Assembly (NCBI GenBank): GCA_002438545.1
Contig: DJPK01000007.1
Location: 1-6,280 of the forward strand
Source: Caryophanales bacterium UBA6414
Lineage (GTDB): Bacteria > Bacillota_I > Bacilli_A > RF39 > UBA660
Length of the DNA stretch: 6,280 nt
Direction: 5' to 3'
Shown here: in pieces, positions 1-5,260 of the stretch
Numbering within the stretch: the stretch's first letter is position 1
Layout: every line of letters starts with the position of its first letter
The notes under the pieces: generated by a model
Seen by the model: the letters and a program-made list of their open reading frames with translations, nothing else
The model's database searches: none
Told to the model about the DNA's origin: nothing
Program-made: the position numbers and the translations under genes

Positions 1-18
1 AGTTAGATATTATAACTA

Positions 19-81
19 TATCACACTATTATTATAAATAATTAGAAATTAATTTATAGGTAACGAAAATAGTGTTTGATA
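19..81. repeat. Possible additional stem-loop (unit 0), left of the array
   Basis: ACACTATT at 23-30 pairs with AATAGTGT at 68-75, and after a two-base bulge (76-77) TATC at 19-22 pairs with GATA at 78-81. Inside, TATAAAT (33-39) pairs with ATTTATA (52-58). The shape of outer stem plus inner hairpin recalls units A-D, but the span is shorter and the GCAAA box of the other units is absent. Much of the pairing is A+T only and could be chance. It may be a diverged end of the array or unrelated. Confidence 0.3.
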
Positions 82-109
82 GTTCAAGTATTAGATGCTT
101 GGTTATTAA

Positions 110-223
110 TTTGAATTAATGTTATTAGATAAAAATATTTTAAACTAAGAGCTAGATGAAGAAAGCAATGTGCAAAAAATGCACTTTGCAAACTTTGGTA
201 AAACTCATTAATAGTGCATATCA
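110..223. repeat. Structured tandem repeat, unit A (114 bp)
   Basis: This unit is followed immediately by a related copy, unit B. Its first 12 bases are identical to those of B and 32 of its last 36 bases match. The inner hairpin is at 165-189: GCAA pairs with TTGC, one T-T mismatch, then GTGCA pairs with TGCAC, around an AAAAA loop. The outer stem is ATTAATG (115-121) with CATTAAT (206-212). Between them on the 3' side lies the conserved 18-base box GCAAACTTTGGTAAAACT (188-205). No T-tract follows the hairpin, so it is not an intrinsic terminator. Strand of action is unknown. Confidence 0.8.
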
Positions 224-337
224 TTTGAATTAATGATTATTGGATAAAAAATATTTTTAATGAATGGTTAGATGAAAAGCAATTCTCAAAAAACGAGAAT
301 TGCAAACTTCGATAAACCTCGTTAATAGTGCATATCA
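224..337. repeat. Structured tandem repeat, unit B (114 bp)
   Basis: This is the second copy of the 114-bp repeat, exactly 114 bases from unit A. The inner hairpin is at 279-303, with GCAATTCTC pairing with GAGAATTGC around an A-rich 7-base loop. Relative to A, the GCAA/TTGC foot and the A-run in the loop are kept, but the middle of both arms has changed together so that pairing is retained. The outer stem is ATTAATG (229-235) with CGTTAAT (320-326), one G-T wobble. The 18-base box is GCAAACTTCGATAAACCT (302-319). An alternative outer pairing uses TTAATGAATGGTT (257-269 region) against AACCTCGTTAA (315-325). Confidence 0.8.
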
Positions 338-389
338 TAAAATATTATTATATAAAAGAACTTACAAAAATAATATAATATACTAGTAA

Positions 390-475
390 CTCAATAATAT
401 CTTGAATAAAGAAACGAATAATTAAGTTGTCGCAAAATTTGCGACAACTGCAAAGAATAGTAAAACTTATTGAGC
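390..475. repeat. Structured repeat, unit C
   Basis: The inner palindrome at 425-449 has 12-base arms (AGTTGTCGCAAA and TTTGCGACAACT) around a single A. The outer stem is CTCAATAA (390-397) with TTATTGAG (467-474). Between them is GCAAAGAATAGTAAAACT (450-467), which matches the 18-base box of units A and B in length, position and most bases. This shows that C belongs to the same family despite its different arms. The unit is followed by AAAACG plus an ATAATTAAT-like stretch that recurs after unit D. No T-tract follows the hairpin. Confidence 0.7.
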
Positions 476-493
476 AAAACGTTATAATAATTA

Positions 494-577
494 ATAGTAG
501 CCATCATGTCAAAAAAAGTGAAATAAAGTGGTTGTCGCAAAATTTGCGACAACCACTAGGCAAAATCAAACTACTAT
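494..577. repeat. Structured repeat, unit D
   Basis: The inner palindrome at 527-557 has 15-base arms (AGTGGTTGTCGCAAA and TTTGCGACAACCACT) around a single A. Its central 23 bases are the same as in unit C. The outer stem is ATAGTAG (494-500) with CTACTAT (571-577). A shortened 3' box, GCAAAATCAAAC, lies at 560-571. The C and D hairpin centres are 105 bases apart. D is the unit nearest to the RhuM-Fic gene, about 100 bases upstream of its start codon. No T-tract follows, so this is not a terminator. Confidence 0.7.
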
Positions 578-617
578 ACCCTAAAACGAAATAATTAATT
601 AATTTTTACGGTATTTT

Positions 618-647
618 TTGAATAAAAAGAAGAAAAATGGCTATTAC
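618..647 (+). promoter_or_regulatory. Candidate promoter of rhuM-fic
   Basis: TTGAAT (618-623) as a -35 box, an 18-base spacer and TATTAC (642-647) as a -10 box would give a transcript start near 654 and a leader of about 23 bases. GAGGG (666-670) is a reasonable ribosome binding site six bases before ATG at 677. A minimal ATG-TAA (671-676) sits directly after it but is too close to be used. A 12-bp palindrome AATTAATTAATT (593-604) lies just upstream. In such A+T-rich DNA the box matches are weak evidence. Confidence 0.35.
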
Positions 648-676
648 TCTCGGAATATTATAATTGAGGGATGTAA

Positions 677-1615
677 ATGAAAAATGAAATTATAATATTT
701 GAAAACCAAAATGTAAAACTTGAAGTAAATATGAAAGATGAAACCATGTGGCTTACACAAGAACAAATGGGATTATTATTTGGTAAATCCAAATCAACAA
801 TTAATGAGCATATAAAAAATATATACAAAGATGAAGAACTATTAGAATATGATACTATGAGAAAATTCGGAAATCCCGAATTTGGTGATAAACCAACAAA
901 CTATTATAATTTTGATATGATAATTAGTGTTGGCTATAGAGTTAAAAGTAAAAATGGTGTTATCTTTAGAAAATGGGCAACTAAGATTTTAAAAGACTAT
1001 ATGATTAAAGGTTATGCAGTTAATCAAAAGAGATTGGAATATTTAGAGAAAACAGTTATGTTAATTGATATAGCTAGTAGGATCAATACTGAAATACAAG
1101 GTACTGAAGCACAAGAGATAATTAAAGTAATAAATAATTATTCTAAAGCCCTAAGACTACTTGATGATTATGATTATAAGAGATTATCTAAACCACGAGG
1201 TACTACGAATGATAAAAAAATAACATATAGAGAATGTATAAATATAATTAATAAATTAAGATTTAATAATATTAGTACTCTATTTGCTCTTGAAAGAAAA
1301 GAAGGATTAAAATCAATAATTAATAATTTATATCAAACATTTGATGGTAAGGAGTTATACCCTACTATAGAAGAAAAGGCTGCTAATTTTTTATATTTAA
1401 TAACTAAAAATCATGTTTTTATTGATGGTAATAAAAGAATTGCAGCAACATTATTTATATACTTTTTAGAATACTATAATACTTTATATAGAGAAAATAA
1501 ACAAATTATTGATAATAATACTTTAGTGGCAATTACTTTGTTAGTAGCACAGTCTAATCCTAAAGAGAAAGATATATTAATTGATTTAATAATGAATTTT
1601 TTTAATGACAACTAA
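677..1615 (+). CDS. RhuM-type DNA-binding domain fused to Fic/Doc domain
   Basis: The 312-residue protein has two recognisable parts. Residues about 1-115 match the RhuM family N-terminal region: MWLTQEQMGLLFGKSKSTIN (24-43) looks like a helix-turn-helix, followed by YYNFDMIISVGYRVKS (77-92) and FRKWATKILKDYMIKGY (97-113). Residues about 180-310 form a Fic domain with the active-site loop HVFIDGNKR (246-254), containing His246, Asp250, Asn252 and Arg254. The NKR ending resembles Doc, a toxin kinase that phosphorylates EF-Tu; the second arginine of AMP-transferring Fic enzymes (GNGRxxR) is not seen. I see no clear inhibitory (S/T)xxxE(G/N) motif and no adjacent antitoxin gene. Family proteins are common on mobile or accessory DNA. 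The start is supported by GAGGG six bases upstream. It probably binds DNA and modifies a protein or nucleotide target; the substrate is unknown. Confidence 0.88.
   Translation: MKNEIIIFENQNVKLEVNMKDETMWLTQEQMGLLFGKSKSTINEHIKNIYKDEELLEYDTMRKFGNPEFGDKPTNYYNFDMIISVGYRVKSKNGVIFRKWATKILKDYMIKGYAVNQKRLEYLEKTVMLIDIASRINTEIQGTEAQEIIKVINNYSKALRLLDDYDYKRLSKPRGTTNDKKITYRECINIINKLRFNNISTLFALERKEGLKSIINNLYQTFDGKELYPTIEEKAANFLYLITKNHVFIDGNKRIAATLFIYFLEYYNTLYRENKQIIDNNTLVAITLLVAQSNPKEKDILIDLIMNFFNDN
863..883. repeat. Palindrome inside the rhuM coding region
   Basis: AAATTCGG (863-870) and CCGAATTT (876-883) are perfect inverted arms around AAATC. The palindrome lies in codons for RKFGNPEF (residues 62-69), between the helix-turn-helix and the conserved YYNFDMIISVGYRV block. 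The arm layout (AATTC..A-rich loop..GAATT) resembles the inner hairpin of unit B upstream. From memory, this protein segment varies strongly between RhuM homologs. Confidence 0.6.
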
Positions 1616-1636
1616 AAAGAAGATATTGCTATCTTC
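1614..1636 (-). terminator. Intrinsic terminator of the trmD operon
   Basis: Read on the minus strand, GAAGATA, loop GCAA, TATCTTC (1636 down to 1619) is followed by TTTTT (1618-1614). The hairpin begins inside the last codons of the minus-strand 157-residue gene, and the T-tract overlaps the stop codon of rhuM-fic on the other strand. The plus-strand side is followed by a T-rich but interrupted stretch, so it may act weakly in that direction too. Confidence 0.75.
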
Positions 1637-2102
1637 CTTTGCCTTTATTATTGCTTTCTTGATAATTATTATACATTAAATAATCTAAATATCTATCTTT
1701 TACTTCTTTTTTATATAGTTCACTTTCTAATTTATTAACCATTAATTCTAACTTTTTTAGAGTTAATGAACTATAGTTATTACCTAAATATTTAATATAT
1801 TTAGTAATTATACTTACTCTTAACTTCTCTGCTTTCATTAGATTTTCTCTAATAGATGATCCATCAGTACCATCATCAATATTTTCAATAAATTCTAATA
1901 ACTTGGTAATAATATTATTTATCTTTTTCTTAATAATTTTACTACTCATACTAGGGGATGCAAAGACAACTTTTTTAACTGATATAGCATCTTCCATTTT
2001 AGTTTTAGGAGTTATTTTATAACCGTCAATTTTATCATATTCTAAATATACTACTTCATCAGTTTCGTGATTTCTTTCAACAAAATAATTTTCTCTAGTC
2101 AT
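1629..2102 (-). CDS. Unrecognised 157-residue protein, coupled to trmD
   Basis: I do not recognise this family. The protein is hydrophilic, with no signal peptide or membrane segment. Residues 1-50 are mixed and probably strand-rich (YFVERN, VVYLEYDKIDGYKI). Residues about 52-145 look largely helical, including FIENIDDGTDGSSIRENL (71-88), AEKLRVSIITKYIKYL (91-106) and LTLKKLELMVNKLESELYKK (113-132). The tail is basic (NNKGKGR). The start codon overlaps the end of trmD by 8 bases (ATGACTAG), with AGGA eight bases upstream, so translation is probably coupled. It is the last gene of the operon, ending in the terminator. Its C-terminal YQES and the underlying DNA are repeated at the end of trmD. 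Position suggests a role linked to translation or RNA, but this is inference only. Confidence 0.75.
   Translation of the reverse strand: MTRENYFVERNHETDEVVYLEYDKIDGYKITPKTKMEDAISVKKVVFASPSMSSKIIKKKINNIITKLLEFIENIDDGTDGSSIRENLMKAEKLRVSIITKYIKYLGNNYSSLTLKKLELMVNKLESELYKKEVKDRYLDYLMYNNYQESNNKGKGR
1652..1670. repeat. Imperfect direct repeat, copy 1 (end of 157-residue gene)
   Basis: TGCTTTCTTGATAATTATT here matches TACTTTCTTGATAACTATT at 2112-2130 in 17 of 19 positions, exactly 460 bases apart. On the minus strand both copies are read in the same frame and encode a Tyr-Gln-Glu-Ser tail. Confidence 0.7.
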
Positions 2103-2772
2103 CTTGATTCCTACTTTCTTGATAACTATTTTTTAAGTTAGTTAATCTTATTTGTTCTTCATGACGGTATTTATTAATGTTAGCGTGATGACCACTTAGT
2201 AATACTTCAGGGACTTTCATGCCTCTAAAATCAACGGGTTTAGTATAATTAGGGTAATCTAATAATTCAGTATCAAAGCTTTCACTATCTAATGAGCCAT
2301 CGCTTATAACTCCGGGTACTAATCTAGTAATAGCATCACTTATCATCATAGCAGGTAATTCACCACCGGTTAAGACAAAATCACCAATGCTAACTTCTCT
2401 ATCAATAATTGTTTTAATTCTTTCATCAAAGCCTTCATAATGGCCACATAGTAAGATTATGTGTGATAGTTTAGATAATTCTTTTGCCATTTTTTGATTA
2501 AAAGTTTGGCCACCGGGTGTTAACATAATAACTTCTGTATTATCTTTACGTAAATCTTCAATAGCATTAAAGATTGGTTCACACATAAGAACCATACCAC
2601 TACCCCCACCTATTGGATAGTCATCGACTTGTTTATTCTTATATGGTGAATAGTCTCTAATATTATGAATATTTATTTTTATCTTATCATTTTCAATAGC
2701 TCTTTTTATAATAGAATTATTTAAAAAGCCATCAAACATACTAGGAAACAATGTTAATATATCTATAACCAT
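2095..2772 (-). CDS. trmD: tRNA (guanine-N1)-methyltransferase TrmD
   Basis: TrmD transfers a methyl group from S-adenosylmethionine to N1 of G37 in tRNAs, preventing +1 frameshifting; it is a cytoplasmic trefoil-knot dimer. Family motifs are all visible: VDDYPIGGGSGMV (49-61), LTPGGQ (84-89), LLCGHYEGFDERI (107-119), SIGDFVLTGGELP (128-140), DAITRLVPGV (146-155) with the substrate-binding arginine at 150, and LLDYPNYTKP (170-179), whose Asp172 corresponds to the catalytic aspartate. SGHHANI (193-199) starts the C-terminal domain. At 225 residues it is somewhat shorter than the usual 240-255, trimmed at the C-terminus. The start overlaps the rimM stop by one base (TAATG), with AGGGGG upstream. 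The rimM-trmD pairing is the standard bacterial arrangement. Confidence 0.98.
   Translation of the reverse strand: MVIDILTLFPSMFDGFLNNSIIKRAIENDKIKINIHNIRDYSPYKNKQVDDYPIGGGSGMVLMCEPIFNAIEDLRKDNTEVIMLTPGGQTFNQKMAKELSKLSHIILLCGHYEGFDERIKTIIDREVSIGDFVLTGGELPAMMISDAITRLVPGVISDGSLDSESFDTELLDYPNYTKPVDFRGMKVPEVLLSGHHANINKYRHEEQIRLTNLKNSYQESRNQDD
2112..2130. repeat. Imperfect direct repeat, copy 2 (end of trmD)
   Basis: This is the partner of 1652-1670 (17 of 19 bases). It encodes the YQES near the TrmD C-terminus. Together the two copies bracket almost the whole 157-residue gene. Confidence 0.7.
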
Positions 2773-3263
2773 TACAATAACCCCCTAATATTTTTATATA
2801 TTAATTTTTTATTATCTAAATCAATACTTTCTATTAAATCAAAATTATATGGTAAGAAGTATTCTTTAGTATCATTTCTAATTACTAATACTTCATTTTT
2901 ATTATGTTTATCAATTCTTTTTACTTTACCTATAATATCATTATCAATAATAACATCTAAGTTAATTATGTCTTCATCTAGATATTGGTTATCACCTAAG
3001 ATGATATCTTCTTTATTTACATATACTCTTTTACCTTTATATTTTAGAACATAATTAATATTATTTATGCCTTTAATAGTTATCATATCAAATATTTTAT
3101 GATGTCGATAGCTATTAATAACTTCAGGTATTTTATCTTCGCCAATATATATTTTAAAATTATTTTTAAATATTAAATCTTTATATTTAAAGTCAGATAA
3201 TATTCTTACTTCTCCTTTTAAGCCATGAGTATTTACTATTTTTCCTATGTATATATATTTCAT
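2772..3263 (-). CDS. rimM: Ribosome maturation factor RimM
   Basis: RimM binds ribosomal protein S19 and the 30S head and assists 16S rRNA maturation. The N-terminal RimM domain opens with IGKIVNTHGLKGEVRIL (6-22), the family signature. A C-terminal PRC-barrel domain covers about 93-163, with YLDEDIINLDV (94-104), EYFLPYNFDLIESIDLD (134-150) and the typical GLL end. The length of 163 is near the family norm. The protein is unusually rich in Lys, Asn and Ile, as expected from the base composition. The start codon overlaps the stop of the upstream gene (ATGA) and is preceded by a good GAGGTGA ribosome binding site, so translation is coupled upstream and also downstream to trmD. Confidence 0.97.
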   Translation of the reverse strand: MKYIYIGKIVNTHGLKGEVRILSDFKYKDLIFKNNFKIYIGEDKIPEVINSYRHHKIFDMITIKGINNINYVLKYKGKRVYVNKEDIILGDNQYLDEDIINLDVIIDNDIIGKVKRIDKHNKNEVLVIRNDTKEYFLPYNFDLIESIDLDNKKLIYKNIRGLL

Positions 3264-3985
3264 TTGTTCACCTCATACATCAAGATAGAAGCGGCAACAG
3301 CGGCATTTAAACTTTCACATTTATTAGACATTTTAATATAGATATTATAATTAGAAAGTTTGGCAATACTATCTCTTACTCCGTGTCCTTCATTACCTAT
3401 TATTAGTACTAATTTATCACTTGGTTGATATGTCTTGATATCAATACCATTATTAACATTAGTAGTAAGTATATCATAATTATTATTTTTGAGGTTTAAT
3501 AACTCATCTTCTAAATTACAAGTAATAGCATTAGTATGAAATATCATTCCTTTAGTCGATCTTATTACTTTTGGATTATATAAATCAACACTATCAGAAC
3601 TTAGTAATATTGTATCAAAATTAAAGGCACAGGCACTTCTAATCATTGTTCCTAAATTACCGGGATCTTGAATATTATCAAGTGCTAGGACTCTACTTCC
3701 TATTACATTATTCTCTTTTTTATGACATAAGGCAATAACGGGAGAGATAGATTCTAACATACTTAATTTTTCCATAACATTTTTACTTATATAAGTTATA
3801 GGATATTTATAAGAAAGATTAGAGTCTTCTAGTAAATATACTTCTATTACTAAGTCTTCTTTAATGGCTTCTTCAACTAAGTGGATACCTTCTACTAAGA
3901 ATTTGTTAGTAGCATCTCTGACACTTTTATTTTTATATTTTACTAATTCTTTTATTTTTTCATTATTAACTGAAGTAATAAGCAT
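3260..3985 (-). CDS. TrmH/SpoU-family RNA 2'-O-methyltransferase
   Basis: This is a SPOUT-class S-adenosylmethionine-dependent enzyme that probably 2'-O-methylates a ribose in rRNA or tRNA. The N-terminal substrate-binding region (about 1-95) carries FLVEGIHLVEEA (29-40). The catalytic knot has motif 1 LDNIQDPGNLGTMIRSA (102-118), with Asn104 and Arg116; motif 2 LIIGNEGHGV (194-203); and motif 3 SLNAAVAASI (225-234), with the usual Ser-Leu-Asn. The IPM often preceding motif 3 reads IKM here. The length of 241 fits YsgA-like members. The target base cannot be told from sequence. The gene ends in TGA inside the overlapping ATGA of rimM, and its ribosome binding site AGGAAG overlaps the stop codon of the preceding gene. 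In Bacillus subtilis a homolog, ysgA, neighbours sspI, and sspI also lies nearby here. Confidence 0.92.
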   Translation of the reverse strand: MLITSVNNEKIKELVKYKNKSVRDATNKFLVEGIHLVEEAIKEDLVIEVYLLEDSNLSYKYPITYISKNVMEKLSMLESISPVIALCHKKENNVIGSRVLALDNIQDPGNLGTMIRSACAFNFDTILLSSDSVDLYNPKVIRSTKGMIFHTNAITCNLEDELLNLKNNNYDILTTNVNNGIDIKTYQPSDKLVLIIGNEGHGVRDSIAKLSNYNIYIKMSNKCESLNAAVAASILMYEVNK

Positions 3986-3996
3986 ATTTTCACTTC

Positions 3997-4626
3997 CTAA
4001 TCTTTAAGTTTATTCCTTAACATTTTATAATTTGGACAATATTTGCTAACAACATTCCAGAACTCTTTAGAATGGTTAGCGTGAACTAGATGGGATAATT
4101 CATGAATTACAACATAATCTAGGCATTCAATATCATACTTGAATAATTCGGTATTTAAGGTAATAACTTTACTTTTAGTATTACATACTCCCCATCTAGT
4201 AGTCATTTTTCTTAATCTTAAACTAGGTTTAGGAATATTTTCTTCAAATTCATTATACCAATAATATAGCCTATTTGTAAATATCTCTCGTATATTTTTA
4301 CTTATCCATTTATCTAATTCTTTATATGATGGAGTAAATATTTTATCATTAACTATATCTATTTCACTAAATGTTCCAATAATAATATCATAGTTAGTAC
4401 CAAAATAATAAAACTTACTAGCTCTTTCTTGATGGCGATTATCTTTATTTATCATTCTTTCAATAGAGGTAATATTATCATTAATTAATTTAATTATTTT
4501 CTTATCAGATTCTAAATAATTAGTCGTAACATTAATTACTCCATCATGAACTCTAATATAAGTATTTTTATTATTTTTTCTAATAACATTAACTGGATAT
4601 GTAGTACCATTAATATCTATATTCAT
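3997..4626 (-). CDS. YgjP-like (DUF45/WLM-type) zinc metallopeptidase
   Basis: Counting from the chosen ATG the protein has 209 residues. The C-terminal half carries RKMTTRWGVCNTKSKVITLN (139-158), the family signature, then HELSHLVHANHSKEFW (175-190), with zinc ligands His175, His179 and most likely His185 and the catalytic Glu176. It ends in YKMLRNKL (200-207). This matches the YgjP-like/DUF45 metallopeptidase family; substrates are poorly known. It is cytoplasmic, with no signal peptide. A longer reading from TTG at 4647 is possible, but AGGAGGG (4636-4630) sits four bases before the ATG at 4626 and would itself lie inside the longer version, so the ATG start is preferred. The gene is 11 bases upstream of the TrmH-family gene and leads the operon. 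Confidence 0.93.
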   Translation of the reverse strand: MNIDINGTTYPVNVIRKNNKNTYIRVHDGVINVTTNYLESDKKIIKLINDNITSIERMINKDNRHQERASKFYYFGTNYDIIIGTFSEIDIVNDKIFTPSYKELDKWISKNIREIFTNRLYYWYNEFEENIPKPSLRLRKMTTRWGVCNTKSKVITLNTELFKYDIECLDYVVIHELSHLVHANHSKEFWNVVSKYCPNYKMLRNKLKD

Positions 4627-4629
4627 AAA

Positions 4630-4636
4630 CCCTCCT
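4630..4636 (-). promoter_or_regulatory. Ribosome binding site deciding the metallopeptidase start
   Basis: Minus-strand AGGAGGG is followed by TTT and ATG (4626-4624). It is a near-perfect Shine-Dalgarno sequence and places the start at 4626 instead of the TTG at 4647, which has no such site. Confidence 0.85.
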
Positions 4637-4645
4637 ATAAGTATC

Positions 4646-4666
4646 AAAAAAGGCTTTAATAAGCCT
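4646..4666 (-). terminator. Intrinsic terminator after lemA
   Basis: On the minus strand AGGCTT, loop ATTA, AAGCCT (4666 down to 4651) is followed by TTTTT (4650-4646). The first arm overlaps the TAG stop of lemA. The stem is only 6 bp, so termination may be partial. The next gene starts 20 bases beyond the T-tract and could receive read-through. Confidence 0.65.
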
Positions 4667-5189
4667 ATTTATAATAATCAAATTTTTTATATCCAAACAC
4701 TTTAGCTACAATACTACTAGGGAATGACTCAACCATATTGTTATAACGCATAACACTTTCATTATAGAAGTCTCTAGCATAGGCTATTTTATCTTCACAA
4801 TTAACTAATTCTTCTTGTAATTTAAGGAAGTTAGTATTACTCTTTAATTCAGGATAGTTTTCACTAAGTACTAATAAGTTATTAACTTCTTTAGATAACT
4901 TAATATCACTATTAACTTTATCATTAATAGTTTCAGCTTTAACAGCACTACTCCTTATCTTAGTTATTTCTTTAAAAGTATTTTCTTCATGTTTAGTATA
5001 CCCTTTAACAATGTTTACAAGTTCGGGTACTAAATCTACTCGTCTTTTAACAACAACATCTATAGCACTAAACTTATTCAATACTTTATTACGACTATTT
5101 ATTAAAGAATTATTAATACTAATGATATAAAAAACTAACATTATAAATACACATAATAATATTATAATAATCAAACTCGCCGTATCCAT
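4665..5189 (-). CDS. lemA: LemA family protein
   Basis: The protein has 174 residues, with one N-terminal membrane segment (about 5-24, SLIIIILLCVFIMLVFYIIS) and a helical body. Family blocks are RRVDLVPELVNIVKGY (49-64), TFKEITKIRSSAV (71-83), ENYPELKSNTNFLKLQEEL (110-128) and FYNESVMRYNNMVESFPSSI (141-160). The cellular role of LemA is not established; it is a widespread membrane-anchored helical protein. AGGAGG (5201-5196) lies six bases before the ATG. A minus-strand TATAAT (5213-5208) could serve as a -10 box, but no good -35 box is seen and the leader would be only about a dozen bases. Its own terminator separates it from the metallopeptidase gene, so it may be monocistronic. Confidence 0.93.
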   Translation of the reverse strand: MDTASLIIIILLCVFIMLVFYIISINNSLINSRNKVLNKFSAIDVVVKRRVDLVPELVNIVKGYTKHEENTFKEITKIRSSAVKAETINDKVNSDIKLSKEVNNLLVLSENYPELKSNTNFLKLQEELVNCEDKIAYARDFYNESVMRYNNMVESFPSSIVAKVFGYKKFDYYK

Positions 5190-5221
5190 TTTATTCCTCC
5201 TACTATAATTATAAACTAATA

Positions 5222-5251
5222 AAATATAAAAATAAATAGTTATACATATTT
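5222..5251 (+). promoter_or_regulatory. Candidate sigma-G-like promoter of sspI
   Basis: AAATA (5222-5226), 18 bases, then CATATTT (5245-5251) resembles the forespore sigma-G pattern GHATR-18-CATNHTA with one mismatch in each box. It would start transcription about 30 bases before the sspI ATG. SspI in Bacillus subtilis is made in the forespore. The A+T-rich background makes chance matches likely. An inverted repeat, ATAGTA-AA-TACTAT, follows at 5261-5274. Confidence 0.25.
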
Positions 5252-5260
5252 TTTTATAAA

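Larger units (their letters stand above)
1..676. other. Gene-free region with structured repeats upstream of rhuM-fic
   Basis: No convincing open reading frame is present on either strand; the few ATG codons run into stops within a handful of codons. The stretch is filled by hairpin-forming repeats: a possible one at 19-81, two tandem 114-bp direct repeats (110-337), an A+T-rich linker (338-389) and two further units (about 390-475 and 494-577), then a short presumed promoter region before the RhuM-Fic gene. No tRNA, rRNA, transposase remnant or CRISPR-type regular repeat/spacer pattern is seen. The concentration of paired elements in an otherwise A+T-rich background argues for a functional regulatory, RNA or recombination region rather than decayed coding DNA. 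Confidence 0.8.

Noticed and set aside
111..141. Promoters inside units A and B (TTGAAT plus TATTTT)
   Set aside because: Spacing is 19 bases and the boxes are weak in A+T-rich DNA; no further support.
425..557. Intrinsic transcription terminators
   Set aside because: The long G+C-containing palindromes are not followed by T-tracts on either strand.
110..577. Integron attC sites
   Set aside because: The palindromes contain GTTG...CAAC in the wrong order for RYYYAAC...GTTRRRY, outer stems do not match R boxes, and no integrase or cassette ORFs are seen.
110..577. CRISPR array
   Set aside because: Only four units, spacing irregular (114, 146 and 105 bases between hairpin centres), no constant repeat with unique spacers and no cas genes.
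110..676. Classical type III toxin-antitoxin RNA repeats
   Set aside because: Units are about 100 bases rather than about 35, they differ from one another, and the downstream gene is RhuM-Fic rather than a ToxN-type ribonuclease. An RNA antitoxin role remains possible but not as a known type.
3260..3262. UGA read as tryptophan (mycoplasma code)
   Set aside because: Trp codons in these genes are TGG and the TGA here sits in a typical ATGA stop/start overlap.
4627..4647. Longer metallopeptidase start at TTG 4647
   Set aside because: The strong AGGAGGG site would fall inside the reading frame, and ATG at 4626 is correctly placed behind it.
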